This document shows, piece by piece, positions 26,001 to 34,051 of a stretch of DNA of 36,255 nucleotides. The first letter of the stretch is position 1; each line of letters starts with the position of its first letter. Under the pieces are notes generated by a model, which was not told where the DNA came from, ran no database searches, and saw only the letters and a list, made by a program, of their open reading frames with translations. This DNA comes from Nocardia altamirensis NBRC 108246 (GTDB lineage Bacteria; Actinomycetota; Actinomycetes; Mycobacteriales; Mycobacteriaceae): positions 1 through 36,255 of the forward strand of contig NZ_BDAY01000106.1 of assembly GCF_001612685.1 (NCBI RefSeq), in the 5' to 3' direction. The translations under genes and the position numbers were made by a program.

Positions 26001-26996
26001 ATGGAGTTCTGGGCGATGGTGGCGCATGAATCGGATGGCGGGATCGTTCTCACCAAACAGGAGGTGGGCGAGGACTTCCTCGGGCCTGGTGACATGACGA
26101 TCAAGGTGCACTTCTCCAGCGCGAACTTCAAGGACGGGCTGGCAATCACCACGGGTGGCGGGGTGGTCCGCAAGTACCCGATCATCCCCGGCATCGACAT
26201 CACCGGCGAGGTGGTCTCCTCCGAGGACGAGGATTTCGCCCCCGGTGACCTGGTGGTGGCGCACGGCTACGACATCGGCGTTTCGCACAACGGCGGGTTC
26301 GCCGAGTACGCCAGGGTGCCTGCGGACTGGGTGGTCAAGCTCGACGGACTGAGCCTGCGCGACGCCGCGGCACTCGGCACCGCGGGCTTCACCGCAGGGC
26401 TGAGCGTGCAGTCCCTGCTCGACCGGGGACTCACCCCGGAGACGGGCGCGGTGCTGGTCACCGGCGCGACCGGCGGTGTCGGCAGCGTGAGCATCGACAT
26501 CCTGTCCGGCCTCGGCTTCGAGGTCATCGCCTCCACCGGCAAGACCGACGCGGGCGACCTGCTCGCCGAGCTCGGCGCCAACGAGGTGATCGGCAGGCTG
26601 CCCGAGGACCCCGACGCCAAGCCGCGGCCGCTGGCCAAGGCCCGCTGGGCGGGCGCCGTCGACAGTGTCGGCGGCAAGTCGCTCGCCTACATTCTCAGCG
26701 CCATCGGTTACGGCGGCGCGGTCGCGGTGAGCGGCCTGACCGGCGGCTCCGGCCTGCCGACCACGGTCATGCCGTTCATCCTGCGCAGCGTCGCGTTGCT
26801 CGGCATCGATTCGGCCTACGTTCCGATCGAGAAGCGTCGCGAACTGTGGACCCGCCTCGGCAACGAGCTGCGCCCGCAACACCTTTCGACGCTGACGCAC
26901 GTCGCTCCCGTCACCGAGGCGGCCGAGGTCCTCGCGTCCATCCAAGGTGGCAGTCACACCGGTCGCACTGTCTTCAGTGTGCTCGGCGAATTCTGA
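26001..26996 (+). CDS. YhdH/AcuI-type zinc-independent quinone oxidoreductase
   Basis: This 331-residue medium-chain reductase of the YhdH/YhfP family has the GroES-like start MEFWAMVAHESDGGIVLTKQ, the signature SSANFKDGLAITTGGGVVRK followed by YPIIPGIDITGEVV, and the NADPH site TGATGGVGSVSIDILSGLGF. No zinc-binding cysteines are present. AcuI members reduce acryloyl-CoA to propionyl-CoA and protect cells from this electrophile; others have unknown enone substrates. ATG 25989 is four codons upstream and has no better ribosome site. The gene is followed by a strong shared terminator. Confidence 0.88.
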   Translation: MEFWAMVAHESDGGIVLTKQEVGEDFLGPGDMTIKVHFSSANFKDGLAITTGGGVVRKYPIIPGIDITGEVVSSEDEDFAPGDLVVAHGYDIGVSHNGGFAEYARVPADWVVKLDGLSLRDAAALGTAGFTAGLSVQSLLDRGLTPETGAVLVTGATGGVGSVSIDILSGLGFEVIASTGKTDAGDLLAELGANEVIGRLPEDPDAKPRPLAKARWAGAVDSVGGKSLAYILSAIGYGGAVAVSGLTGGSGLPTTVMPFILRSVALLGIDSAYVPIEKRRELWTRLGNELRPQHLSTLTHVAPVTEAAEVLASIQGGSHTGRTVFSVLGEF

Positions 26997-27022
26997 ACCA
27001 ACCCACAACCTTCGACACCCAC

Positions 27023-27058
27023 AACCGGCCCGATCGGCATCCGCCGATCGGGCCGGTT
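27023..27058. terminator. strong bidirectional terminator
   Basis: AACCGGCCCGATCGG (27023-27037) and CCGATCGGGCCGGTT (27044-27058) form a perfect 15-bp stem with loop CATCCG, lying between the convergent reductase and MFS genes. A third T follows on the plus strand. Confidence 0.9.
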
Positions 27059-27077
27059 TCGGGTGAATCCTGTTGCG

Positions 27078-28589
27078 CTACTTCACCAGTGCCGCCTCCT
27101 CGGCCACCTCGACCTGCGCAGGCTTCTTGCTGCGCATGACGAACAGGGCAACGATCGCGCCGGACAGGATGCCGACACCGCCTGCGACGAAGCTGGCCGA
27201 CATGGCCGAGGTGAACGCTTCCCTTGCCGTGCTGAGGAGTTCGCTGTCGCCGGTGGCGGCGGCCAGCGCCAGCGCATCACTGATCGAGTGCTTGGCGATC
27301 TCGGGCGCCGAGTCGGGCATGGTGCTGGTGAAGGTGCTGGACAGAATGCTGCCGAGGATTGCGATGCCGAGGGCGGCGCCCGCCTGCTGGATGGTGTCGT
27401 TCAGCGCCGAGCCGACACCGGCCTGCTCCGTCGGCACCGCGCTCATCAGTGCGGCGATGGCCGCGGGCTGCGCGAGGCCGGCACCGGCGCCGAGCACAAC
27501 CAGCGCGACGGCGAGCATGCCGAAACCGCTGTCCGCGGACAGGCTCGCCAGCAGGCCGAGGCCGACGGTCGAGATGAGCATGCCGGTGACGGCGAGCGTG
27601 CGGTTGCCGACTTTGGTGCCGAGACCAGCGCCGAGTCCGTTGCACACGATGGAGGCGAGCATCATCGGGATGAACGCCAGCCCGGCCTTGGTCGGTGAGT
27701 AGCCGAGCACGAACTGCAGGTACTGGGTCAGCACCAGCAGCAGACCACCGTTGGCGACCTGGACCAGGGTCAGTGACAGGCTGCCGCCGGAGAAGTCGCG
27801 GTTGCGAAACAGCTGCAGCGGCACCATCGGGTGTTCGACGCGGGTCTCCCACACCAGGAAGGCGACGAGCGCGACAACGGCGATGGCGAGCGTGATCAGC
27901 GTCGACGCGTGATCGAAACCGCCCTTGGGGAATTCGATGATGGTCCACACCAGCGCGGTCATGCCGACCATGGAGAGCACCGCGCCCGGCACGTCGGGCT
28001 TGGTCCTCGGCCCCTTGGACTCCGGCATCAGCACCAGCGCGGCGATGATGGCGACGGCGGCGACCGGGATGTTGATCAAAAACGCCGCGCCCCACCAGAA
28101 GTGGGCGATCAGCACGCCGCCGAGCACCGGGCCGCCGACCAGGCCGAGCACCGAGGCGGCACTCCAGAAGCTCATCGCCTTGCGGCGTTCGTCGTCGTCG
28201 AACACGGTGATCAGGATCGACAGCGTGCTCGGAAGGACAAGCGCGCCACCGATACCCATCACGGTGCGGGCGATGATCATCTCGATCGGGCTCGTCGCCA
28301 GCGTCGCGCCGAGTGAGGCGACGCCGAACAGGACTAGGCCGATGAGCATCACCCGGCGCCTGCCGAACCGGTCGGCGAGGCTGCCCGAGGTGAGCAGCAG
28401 ACCGGCGAAGACCAGGATGTAGGAGTCCAGGATCCACTGGATGTCCTGTGCGCTCGCGTTCAGATCCTCGGCCAGCGGCGGCACCGCCACGGCGAGCACG
28501 AAGTTGTCGATGACCAGGACCAGCGCGCTGAGGCACAGCACGATCAGAATCCACCAGCGTTTCGGGTTGCGGGTGTCCGTCACGTCCAT
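27078..28589 (-). CDS. MFS drug exporter, DHA2 (14-TM, EmrB/QacA) family
   Basis: This 503-residue proton-driven exporter has about 14 membrane helices. Motif A appears as GSLADRFGRRRVMLIG, the family D1/C motifs as DNFVLAVAVPPLAEDL and SVLGLVGGPVLGGVLI, and the C-terminus ends in a charged cytoplasmic tail (MRSKKPAQVEVAEE). It probably exports a hydrophobic drug or metabolite. ATG 28589 is chosen as it starts the conserved RNPKRWWILIVLCLSALVLV segment. Longer starts would run into the promoter, which is shared with the divergent TetR gene. Confidence 0.92.
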   Translation of the reverse strand: MDVTDTRNPKRWWILIVLCLSALVLVIDNFVLAVAVPPLAEDLNASAQDIQWILDSYILVFAGLLLTSGSLADRFGRRRVMLIGLVLFGVASLGATLATSPIEMIIARTVMGIGGALVLPSTLSILITVFDDDERRKAMSFWSAASVLGLVGGPVLGGVLIAHFWWGAAFLINIPVAAVAIIAALVLMPESKGPRTKPDVPGAVLSMVGMTALVWTIIEFPKGGFDHASTLITLAIAVVALVAFLVWETRVEHPMVPLQLFRNRDFSGGSLSLTLVQVANGGLLLVLTQYLQFVLGYSPTKAGLAFIPMMLASIVCNGLGAGLGTKVGNRTLAVTGMLISTVGLGLLASLSADSGFGMLAVALVVLGAGAGLAQPAAIAALMSAVPTEQAGVGSALNDTIQQAGAALGIAILGSILSSTFTSTMPDSAPEIAKHSISDALALAAATGDSELLSTAREAFTSAMSASFVAGGVGILSGAIVALFVMRSKKPAQVEVAEEAALVK

Positions 28590-28612
28590 CGGAAGCTCTC
28601 TTCTCACAGTGT

Positions 28613-28641
28613 TGCGTACGACGTTTGCTTGTTGCGAACAA
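28613..28641 (-). promoter_or_regulatory. MFS exporter promoter with overlapping palindrome
   Basis: On the minus strand TTGTTC (28641-28636), 17 bases, and TACGCA (28618-28613) form a promoter. The near-palindrome TTGTT-GCG-AACAA (28629-28641) covers its -35. A wider inverted pair, TGCGTAC (28613-28619) and GTACGCA (28643-28649), frames the region. It is a likely binding region for the divergently encoded TetR. Confidence 0.55.
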
Positions 28642-28661
28642 TGTACGCATCGATTCAGCGC

Positions 28662-28692
28662 GTTCGCAAGTGCGAACATCGTGCGCTATGCT
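28662..28692 (+). promoter_or_regulatory. tetR operator and promoter
   Basis: GTTCGCA-AG-TGCGAAC (28662-28677) is a perfect palindrome. TATGCT at 28687-28692 is a plausible -10 for the tetR gene, with the palindrome covering the -35 position, so binding would cause autorepression. The half-site GTTCGCA also occurs on the minus strand in the exporter promoter (28635-28641). Confidence 0.6.
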
Positions 28693-28714
28693 CGGTGCAA
28701 CAGAAGGAGTCGCG

Positions 28715-29431
28715 ATGCCCGCGGAAAAACAGCAGGTCGGATCGGTGTGGACGCGCCCGCGGCGGGGCAGGGAACAGCCTGCGCTGACCAGGGAACACAT
28801 CGTCACCGAGGCGGTAGCCCTGCTCGACGCCGAGGGCATGGAGGCGCTGACCATGCGCCAGCTCGGTACCCGGCTCAATGCCGGCGCGACCTCGCTCTAC
28901 CGGCACGTCGCCAACCGAGACGAGCTCATCGAGCTGGTCGTCGACGAGGTCTACGGCGAGATCAGGGTTCGTGCGATCACCGACGGGGCGGACTGGCGCT
29001 CGGCCGCCGAGGACTGCGCCGAAAGCGTGCGCGCGATGATCCTGCGCCATCCGTGGATGGCTTCGACGCTTGGCCAGGTCGGGCTGTCGTACCTCGGCCC
29101 GAACGTCATGCAACTCAACGACGGCTTGGTCGGGCTGTTCGAGGTGGGCGGGTTCCCCGCGCAGGAGACGGGCGATGCCATCAGCGCGCTGATGAGCTAT
29201 GTGATCGGGATGGGCATCGCCGAGGCCGCCTGGCTGGCGATGCTCACCAGGTCAGGGCAGACGGAGCAGGAATTCGTGGCGCAGCTGCGACCGGCGGCCG
29301 AGGCCGCGGCGAAGGACTATCCGCGATTCCAGCAGAACGACTGGGACAGCGACCCGACGGAAGTGCGCGACCGGAAGTTCCGCTACGGCCTGGTCCGGAT
29401 CCTGGACGGGCTCGAGGCGCGGCGCAGCTGA
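28715..29431 (+). CDS. TetR family regulator of the divergent exporter
   Basis: This 238-residue regulator has an N-terminal extension (about 25 residues, TRPRRGREQPA), then LTREHIVTEAVALLDAEGME and recognition helix LNAGATSLYRHVANRDELIE. The C-terminal domain is of the TetR_C class found with drug exporters (AAEDCAESVRAMILRHPWMA). A strong AGAAGGAG precedes ATG 28715. Divergent orientation to a DHA2 pump and the palindromes between them make it the probable substrate-sensing repressor of that pump. It ends nine bases from the convergent glycosylase gene. Confidence 0.9.
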   Translation: MPAEKQQVGSVWTRPRRGREQPALTREHIVTEAVALLDAEGMEALTMRQLGTRLNAGATSLYRHVANRDELIELVVDEVYGEIRVRAITDGADWRSAAEDCAESVRAMILRHPWMASTLGQVGLSYLGPNVMQLNDGLVGLFEVGGFPAQETGDAISALMSYVIGMGIAEAAWLAMLTRSGQTEQEFVAQLRPAAEAAAKDYPRFQQNDWDSDPTEVRDRKFRYGLVRILDGLEARRS

Positions 29432-29440
29432 GCCGGTCCG

Positions 29441-30388
29441 TCAGTGCCAGGTGTGATCGGTCAGCGGGGTGCGCGGGCCGAACTTCGGCTTGTGCGCCTG
29501 GCCGCTGACCTCCAACAGGCGCACGGCCCGATAACGGTGCGGCCGAAGCGGTTCCAGGTATTCGACCATGGTGTCGTCGTCGATCGCATGGCCGAGCAGG
29601 GTCCAGCCGACGACCGCCGCGAGATGGAAATCGCCGACCGACAACGCATCCGCGTCACCGAAGGCGCGCTGGGCGATCTCGGCGGCGGTCCACACGCCGA
29701 TACCGGGGATCGTCCGCAGCCTGCGGGCGGCTTCGGCGGGGTCGACATCCGCTGCCCGCTCCAGCGAGTCCGCCACTCTGGCGGCGCGCACGATCGTCTG
29801 GGCGCGCTGCGGGCCGACGTTGGCGCGATGGAACGCCCAGGACGGCACCCGCCGCCAGGTGTCGGCGTCGGGCGGCAGCCGCAGGCCCTCCGGTGCCGGG
29901 CCCGGTGCGGGATCGCCGAACTGCCGCACCAGCTTTCGCCACGAGGTGCGGGCGGAGATGGTGTGCACCTTCTGCTCGAGCACTGCGGGGACCAGTGCCT
30001 CGAAAACCAGGCCGGTGCGCAGCATCCGCAGTCCGGGGAACCGGCGATGCGCCTCGACGAGCTTGGGATGGTCCGGGACGAAGTTGCCAACGTCCTCGTC
30101 CAGGCAGAGCATGTGGTCGAGCCCGTCCAGGAATTCCCCGGCGCCGGGCCCCCACGCCTGCGCGTGCACCGCGCACGGGCCTGACTGGGTCAGTCGGTAG
30201 GTGACCGGCCCGGTCGACATGCGGGAGGCGTGCCAGTGCGCGCCGTCGCCGGTCGTGCGGTGGCACGGATCGCCTGCGCCGCGGCGCAGCGGGGCGATGG
30301 TGCAGGCGAGGTCGATCGGACGGTCGGACGTCACGGTCCTGGTCGGACCGGTGGGGTCAACTTCCGGCTCGACCGTCGCGTTACGCAT
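29441..30388 (-). CDS. HhH-GPD DNA glycosylase (AlkA / 3-methyladenine type)
   Basis: This 315-residue base-excision repair enzyme has an N-terminal beta-rich domain (about 1-105). The helix-hairpin-helix-GPD core follows: TGLVFEALVPAVLEQKVHTI, then LRTIPGIGVWTAAEIAQRAF, then DADALSVGDFHLAAVVGW with the catalytic Asp at about residue 253. There is no Fe-S cysteine cluster, which fits AlkA rather than EndoIII. It removes alkylated bases from DNA. ATG 30388 is chosen as the nearest start before VEPEVDPTGP; the ribosome site is poor. It converges on tetR with almost no spacer. Confidence 0.85.
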   Translation of the reverse strand: MRNATVEPEVDPTGPTRTVTSDRPIDLACTIAPLRRGAGDPCHRTTGDGAHWHASRMSTGPVTYRLTQSGPCAVHAQAWGPGAGEFLDGLDHMLCLDEDVGNFVPDHPKLVEAHRRFPGLRMLRTGLVFEALVPAVLEQKVHTISARTSWRKLVRQFGDPAPGPAPEGLRLPPDADTWRRVPSWAFHRANVGPQRAQTIVRAARVADSLERAADVDPAEAARRLRTIPGIGVWTAAEIAQRAFGDADALSVGDFHLAAVVGWTLLGHAIDDDTMVEYLEPLRPHRYRAVRLLEVSGQAHKPKFGPRTPLTDHTWH

Positions 30389-30491
30389 CGGTTCATTCTG
30401 CCCGACGGCGTGGTGCGGAATGTGGTGGACTCCACCATCGGTCGGCAAGCTCCTCGCGCCCAACGTAATTCGACGTTATTCGATGCCGATT

Positions 30492-30505
30492 CTGCATCAA
30501 TGCAG
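30492..30505. promoter_or_regulatory. perfect palindrome upstream of the 34-residue gene
   Basis: CTGCAT-CA-ATGCAG lies about 88 bases before the small gene. Candidate promoter elements TTGTAA (30518-30523) and GATATT (30543-30548) follow it. It may be an operator for the small gene; no regulator is adjacent. Confidence 0.4.
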
Positions 30506-30592
30506 TTCCCCGGTATTTTGTAACGCGACGAATAAGAGTGGCGATATTGGTGCGATCGGCAAACAGCTGGCAGTCGCCACATGGAGGTATTC

Positions 30593-30697
30593 ATGATCAC
30601 CAACGTGCTCAACTGGTTGCTCAACGCCTGGGGTGGCGTTTCCGCAGGCAGCTCGGGTTATCAGATCCCGCCGGGCACCCTGCCGTTCGGCAGCTGA
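30593..30697 (+). CDS. 34-residue microprotein
   Basis: This short frame is very likely translated: TGGAGGT lies six bases before ATG 30593, the best Shine-Dalgarno in the window, and a strong hairpin follows the stop. The peptide begins with an amphipathic hydrophobic segment (MITNVLNWLLNAWGGV), then a Gly/Ser turn (SAGSSG), and ends YQIPPGTLPFGS. There is no classical signal peptide, cysteine or charged residue. No RiPP enzyme, antitoxin or partner is adjacent. Options are a membrane-active or envelope peptide, a small regulator of a membrane protein, or a leader peptide. Function unknown. Confidence 0.6.
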   Translation: MITNVLNWLLNAWGGVSAGSSGYQIPPGTLPFGS

Positions 30698-30707
30698 TCC
30701 CGGTGCA

Positions 30708-30739
30708 CGCGCTCGCCGTGCGGTGACCCGGCGAGCGCG
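30708..30739. terminator. bidirectional terminator between the microprotein and the dehydrogenase
   Basis: CGCGCTCGCCG (30708-30718) and CGGCGAGCGCG (30729-30739) form a perfect 11-bp stem with a ten-base loop, eleven bases after the small gene and eight bases from the end of the minus-strand dehydrogenase. Confidence 0.8.
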
Positions 30740-30747
30740 CCAAAGTC

Positions 30748-33609
30748 TCACTGGTCCAGCAGGAATTGGGCGAGATGGCGGGCGGAGCGGTCGGCCAGCT
30801 GGTTGGCCTGGGTACGGCAGGAGAAGCCGTCGGCGAGGAAGACGGCCTCGTCTTCGGCACCGCGCAGTGCGGGCAGCATGCCGTTCTCGGCTACTGCGAC
30901 CGAAATGTCGTAATGGCCGCGCTGCATTCCGAAATTTCCCGCGAGACCACAGCATCCGGTGATTTCAGTCACATTCATACCCATTGTGGTTAACAACCGG
31001 CGATCGGCGTCGAATCCGAGAATCGCGTGGTGATGGCAATGTGGTTGCACGACCACAGTTCGCGGTGAATGTCGCGGTGGGCGCCAGTCGGGTTGTTCGG
31101 TGAGGAACTCGGCGAGCGTGCGCACGGCACGCGCGGTCGCGGCCGCGCGGGGATCGTCAGGAAACAGTTCGGGCAGATCCGAGCGCAGCACCGCGGTGCA
31201 CGACGGCTCCAAGCCGACCACGAGACCGCCTGCGCGCACGTGCGCGTCCAGCTCGGTCATGGTGGCGCGCAAGCGTTTCCTGGCACCGTCCAGCTGGCCG
31301 GTGCTGATCCAGGTGAGTCCGCAGCACACCCGGCGTTCGGGAATGCGGACCCGGTAGCCGAGTGACTGCAGCAATTGTGCTGCGGCCAGCGCTATTTCGG
31401 GGTCGAAGGCATCGGTGAAGGTGTCGATCCACAACATGACCTCGGGCAGGCGCGCCGTGGAGCCTGCGGACGTCGGGCCGGGTGCCGACGTTGTTGCCAT
31501 GAGATCGGCGGACATGAGTTCCGGTCCCGTGGGATCGCCCGCAGGCAGCTCGCCGCCGAGGTCGCGCCAGATGCGGCGAAAGCTGCGCTCCGCCAGGCGC
31601 GGCACTTCGCGACGTGGATCAATACCCGCCGCGCGCAAGCCGATTCGGCGCAGGACCGCGACTTCGGCGATGGCGTTCGCGGCGCGGGGCAGCCGGGTCG
31701 CGGCGGCCAGCCATCGGGGCAGCCAGCCGAGGGAGTAGTGGTCGAGTGGGCGTGGGCGGCGCCGATACCGGCGATACAAGGCCTCGGCCTTGTAGGTGGC
31801 GACATCGACCCCCGCCGGGCAGTCGGAACGACATGCCTTGCAGGACAAGCAGAGATCGAGTGACTCGGCCACCGCGTCGGACGACCAGGGCAACGCGCCC
31901 CTGACCACCTCCTGCAACACCCGCGCGCGGCCGCGGGTGCTGTCCTTCTCGTCCTTGGTGGCCAGGTAGGACGGGCACATGAAACCACCGGCGGCGCGGG
32001 TGTCCGCACGGCACTTGCCGACACCGACACAGCGGTGCACCGCAGTGCTCATATCCCCGTGGTCATGGGGAAAGGCGAAGCCCGCCATCGGTATTGCCGG
32101 AATTCCGGCCACCCGCAGGTCGGCGTCGATCGGCCGTGGATCGATGAGGACGCCGGGGTTCAGCACGTTCGCCGGGTCGAAAAGGGCCTTGTATCCGGCG
32201 AATACGTCGAGCACCGTGCGGGAGTACATGACGGAGAGCAGCTCAGAGCGGGCGCGACCGTCACCGTGCTCGCCGGACAGCGAACCGCCGTGGCTGACCA
32301 CCAGCTCGGCGGCATCGAACAGGAAGCGCCGGAAGCGTTGCGGGGCATCGGCGATCGGCAGATCGAGCCGGACATGGATGCAGCCGTCGCCGATGTGGCC
32401 GTACAGCAGTCCGTCCACGCCGTGTTCGGCGGTCAGGTCGGCGAAGTCGCGGAGGTAGGCGCCGAGTCGCTCCGGCGGCACCGCCGCGTCCTCCCAGCCG
32501 GGCCAGGCCGGATGTCCGTCCGCGGTGCGGCCGGCCAGGCCTGCGCCATCCGCGCGGATATGCCAGAGTGCTGCCGCGGCAACGGGATCGGTGACGATGC
32601 GGGAGTCGAGTGCGTCGACGGTGCGGCACAGCTGTTCGGCGCGGGCCAGCGCATCGGCCTTGTTCTCGCCCGCGGACTCCACGAACAACCAGCCGCCGCC
32701 ACGTGGTAGCTCGGGAACGGCGCCGCGATGCGTACGCACCACATCGACCAACCGGGCATCGATGCCCTCGACCGCGGTCGGCGCGGTCGCCATCACCGCC
32801 GCGACATTGTCTGCGGCGGTGGCGATGTCGGGGTAGCCGAGCACGGTGAGCACGGTGGACTTCGGCAGCGGCACCAGCTCGACGGTTGCGTCGAGCAGCA
32901 GACCGCAGGTGCCCTCTGTGCCGACGAACGCCTTCGCCACCGCGGAACCACGTTCCGGCAGTAGATGTTCGAGCCCGTACCCGGAGGCCTGCCGGTCGAA
33001 GCGGCCGAGCTCCGTGCGCAGCACCGCGAGATTCGCCATGGTGAACTCGGCGAGTCCCGGCAGGACGGACAGGTCGTCGGACAACCTCCGCTCGGTGCAG
33101 CCGCCGTCGAGAATCCGCAGCTCCCGCACCGTATCCGAGGTACGCCCCCAGGCCACCGCGCGCGGCCCGCACGCGTTGTTGCCGATCATCCCGCCCAGCG
33201 TGCACCGATTCTGCGTCGACGGATCCGGCCCGAAGCGTAGCCCGTGCGGCCGTGCCGCCCGCTGCAATTCCGACAGCACCACACCCGGCTGTACGTGCGC
33301 GACCCGTGCTTGCGGGTCGATGTCGATGATGCGATTCATGTGCCGACTGAAGTCCAGCACGAGGCCAGTCCCGATCGCGTTCCCGGCCACCGAGGTCCCG
33401 CCCCCACGCGCCGTCACCGACAGTCCGTTCTCGCCCGCGAATTCGAGTGCGGCGGCCACGTCCTCGTCGTCACGCGGAAACACGACCGCCTCCGGCAACA
33501 CCCGATAGTTCGACGCGTCCGACGAATACTCCGCCCGCCGCCGCTGCGACCCGTCGACCTCACCCGCGATCCTGCCCCGCAGCCCCGCTACCACTCGGTT
33601 CTCGATCAC
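30748..33609 (-). CDS. FAD and Fe-S dehydrogenase, D-lactate/D-2-hydroxyacid (GlcD-GlcF fusion) type
   Basis: This 953-residue protein fuses two units. The first half is a VAO/GlcD-like FAD domain (TARGGGTSVAGNAIGTGLVL, PSTQNRCTLGGMIGNNACGP) with its C-terminal substrate cap (DGLLYGHIGDGCIHVRLDLP, LSGEHGDGRARSELL). The second half is a GlcF-like region with two ferredoxin motifs (CVGVGKCRADTRAAGGFMCP, CLSCKACRSDCPAG) and CCG domains (CCGLTWISTG, PHCHHHAILG, ITGCCGLAGNFG). Such fusions oxidise D-lactate or related 2-hydroxyacids and pass electrons to the membrane quinone pool. The precise substrate is not readable. The start is GTG 33609 with a weak ribosome site. No lactate permease is adjacent. 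Confidence 0.9.
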   Translation of the reverse strand: MIENRVVAGLRGRIAGEVDGSQRRRAEYSSDASNYRVLPEAVVFPRDDEDVAAALEFAGENGLSVTARGGGTSVAGNAIGTGLVLDFSRHMNRIIDIDPQARVAHVQPGVVLSELQRAARPHGLRFGPDPSTQNRCTLGGMIGNNACGPRAVAWGRTSDTVRELRILDGGCTERRLSDDLSVLPGLAEFTMANLAVLRTELGRFDRQASGYGLEHLLPERGSAVAKAFVGTEGTCGLLLDATVELVPLPKSTVLTVLGYPDIATAADNVAAVMATAPTAVEGIDARLVDVVRTHRGAVPELPRGGGWLFVESAGENKADALARAEQLCRTVDALDSRIVTDPVAAAALWHIRADGAGLAGRTADGHPAWPGWEDAAVPPERLGAYLRDFADLTAEHGVDGLLYGHIGDGCIHVRLDLPIADAPQRFRRFLFDAAELVVSHGGSLSGEHGDGRARSELLSVMYSRTVLDVFAGYKALFDPANVLNPGVLIDPRPIDADLRVAGIPAIPMAGFAFPHDHGDMSTAVHRCVGVGKCRADTRAAGGFMCPSYLATKDEKDSTRGRARVLQEVVRGALPWSSDAVAESLDLCLSCKACRSDCPAGVDVATYKAEALYRRYRRRPRPLDHYSLGWLPRWLAAATRLPRAANAIAEVAVLRRIGLRAAGIDPRREVPRLAERSFRRIWRDLGGELPAGDPTGPELMSADLMATTSAPGPTSAGSTARLPEVMLWIDTFTDAFDPEIALAAAQLLQSLGYRVRIPERRVCCGLTWISTGQLDGARKRLRATMTELDAHVRAGGLVVGLEPSCTAVLRSDLPELFPDDPRAAATARAVRTLAEFLTEQPDWRPPRHSPRTVVVQPHCHHHAILGFDADRRLLTTMGMNVTEITGCCGLAGNFGMQRGHYDISVAVAENGMLPALRGAEDEAVFLADGFSCRTQANQLADRSARHLAQFLLDQ

Positions 33610-34051
33610 TTCGTCAGCCTAGGCCCGCCATCCTCGCGCGCCGGTCGTCGCGGATGCGTGACGCGCGCTTGCCACCTGTCGCGAGGGCGATCCCTGCGCT
33701 GCTCGGTCGCGGCGAGGGAGCGATGTCTGTTGTCTGTCGTGGCGATAGAGCGGCCTGCGCGCCGAGCTGCGCAGCTCACCACCACCGATGCCCTTGGTCA
33801 GGTCGGTGACACCGGACAGTGGGGTGCCACTCAGATCGATCTGACGGAGCAGCCCGAACAGCGCTCTGTCGCGGGAACGACGCGCGCTCCCCGCGACGGG
33901 CAACATGCGGGAGTCAACTGGGCTTTTGGGGTGGTATTTCGCTGAGCGCGGAATCAGGAACGCGCGGAAACGACTTGCTCTCAACTTTTGTTGAGGTTTT
34001 AGTGTCGGTAGGCAGGACTTTGATGGGTGGGGACCGAGAGGGAGTGTCGAC
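33610..34051. other. 442-base stretch without a convincing gene
   Basis: Frames on both strands are open but none looks like a known protein. A 95-codon minus frame from 33906 to 33619 contains LLRQIDLSGTPLSGVTDLTK and cannot be excluded as a small or decayed gene. A 14-bp palindrome GAGCTGCGCAGCTC lies at 33764-33777. The right end holds the operator and promoter of the ABC exporter. Confidence 0.5.
33980..33995 (+). promoter_or_regulatory. palindromic operator upstream of the ABC exporter
   Basis: CTCAAC-TTTT-GTTGAG is a perfect 6-4-6 inverted repeat 56 bases before the GTG start. Its form fits MarR- or TetR-type repressors of exporters. It is not a HAIR site, where the half-sites face the other way and are spaced seven bases. 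Confidence 0.6.
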
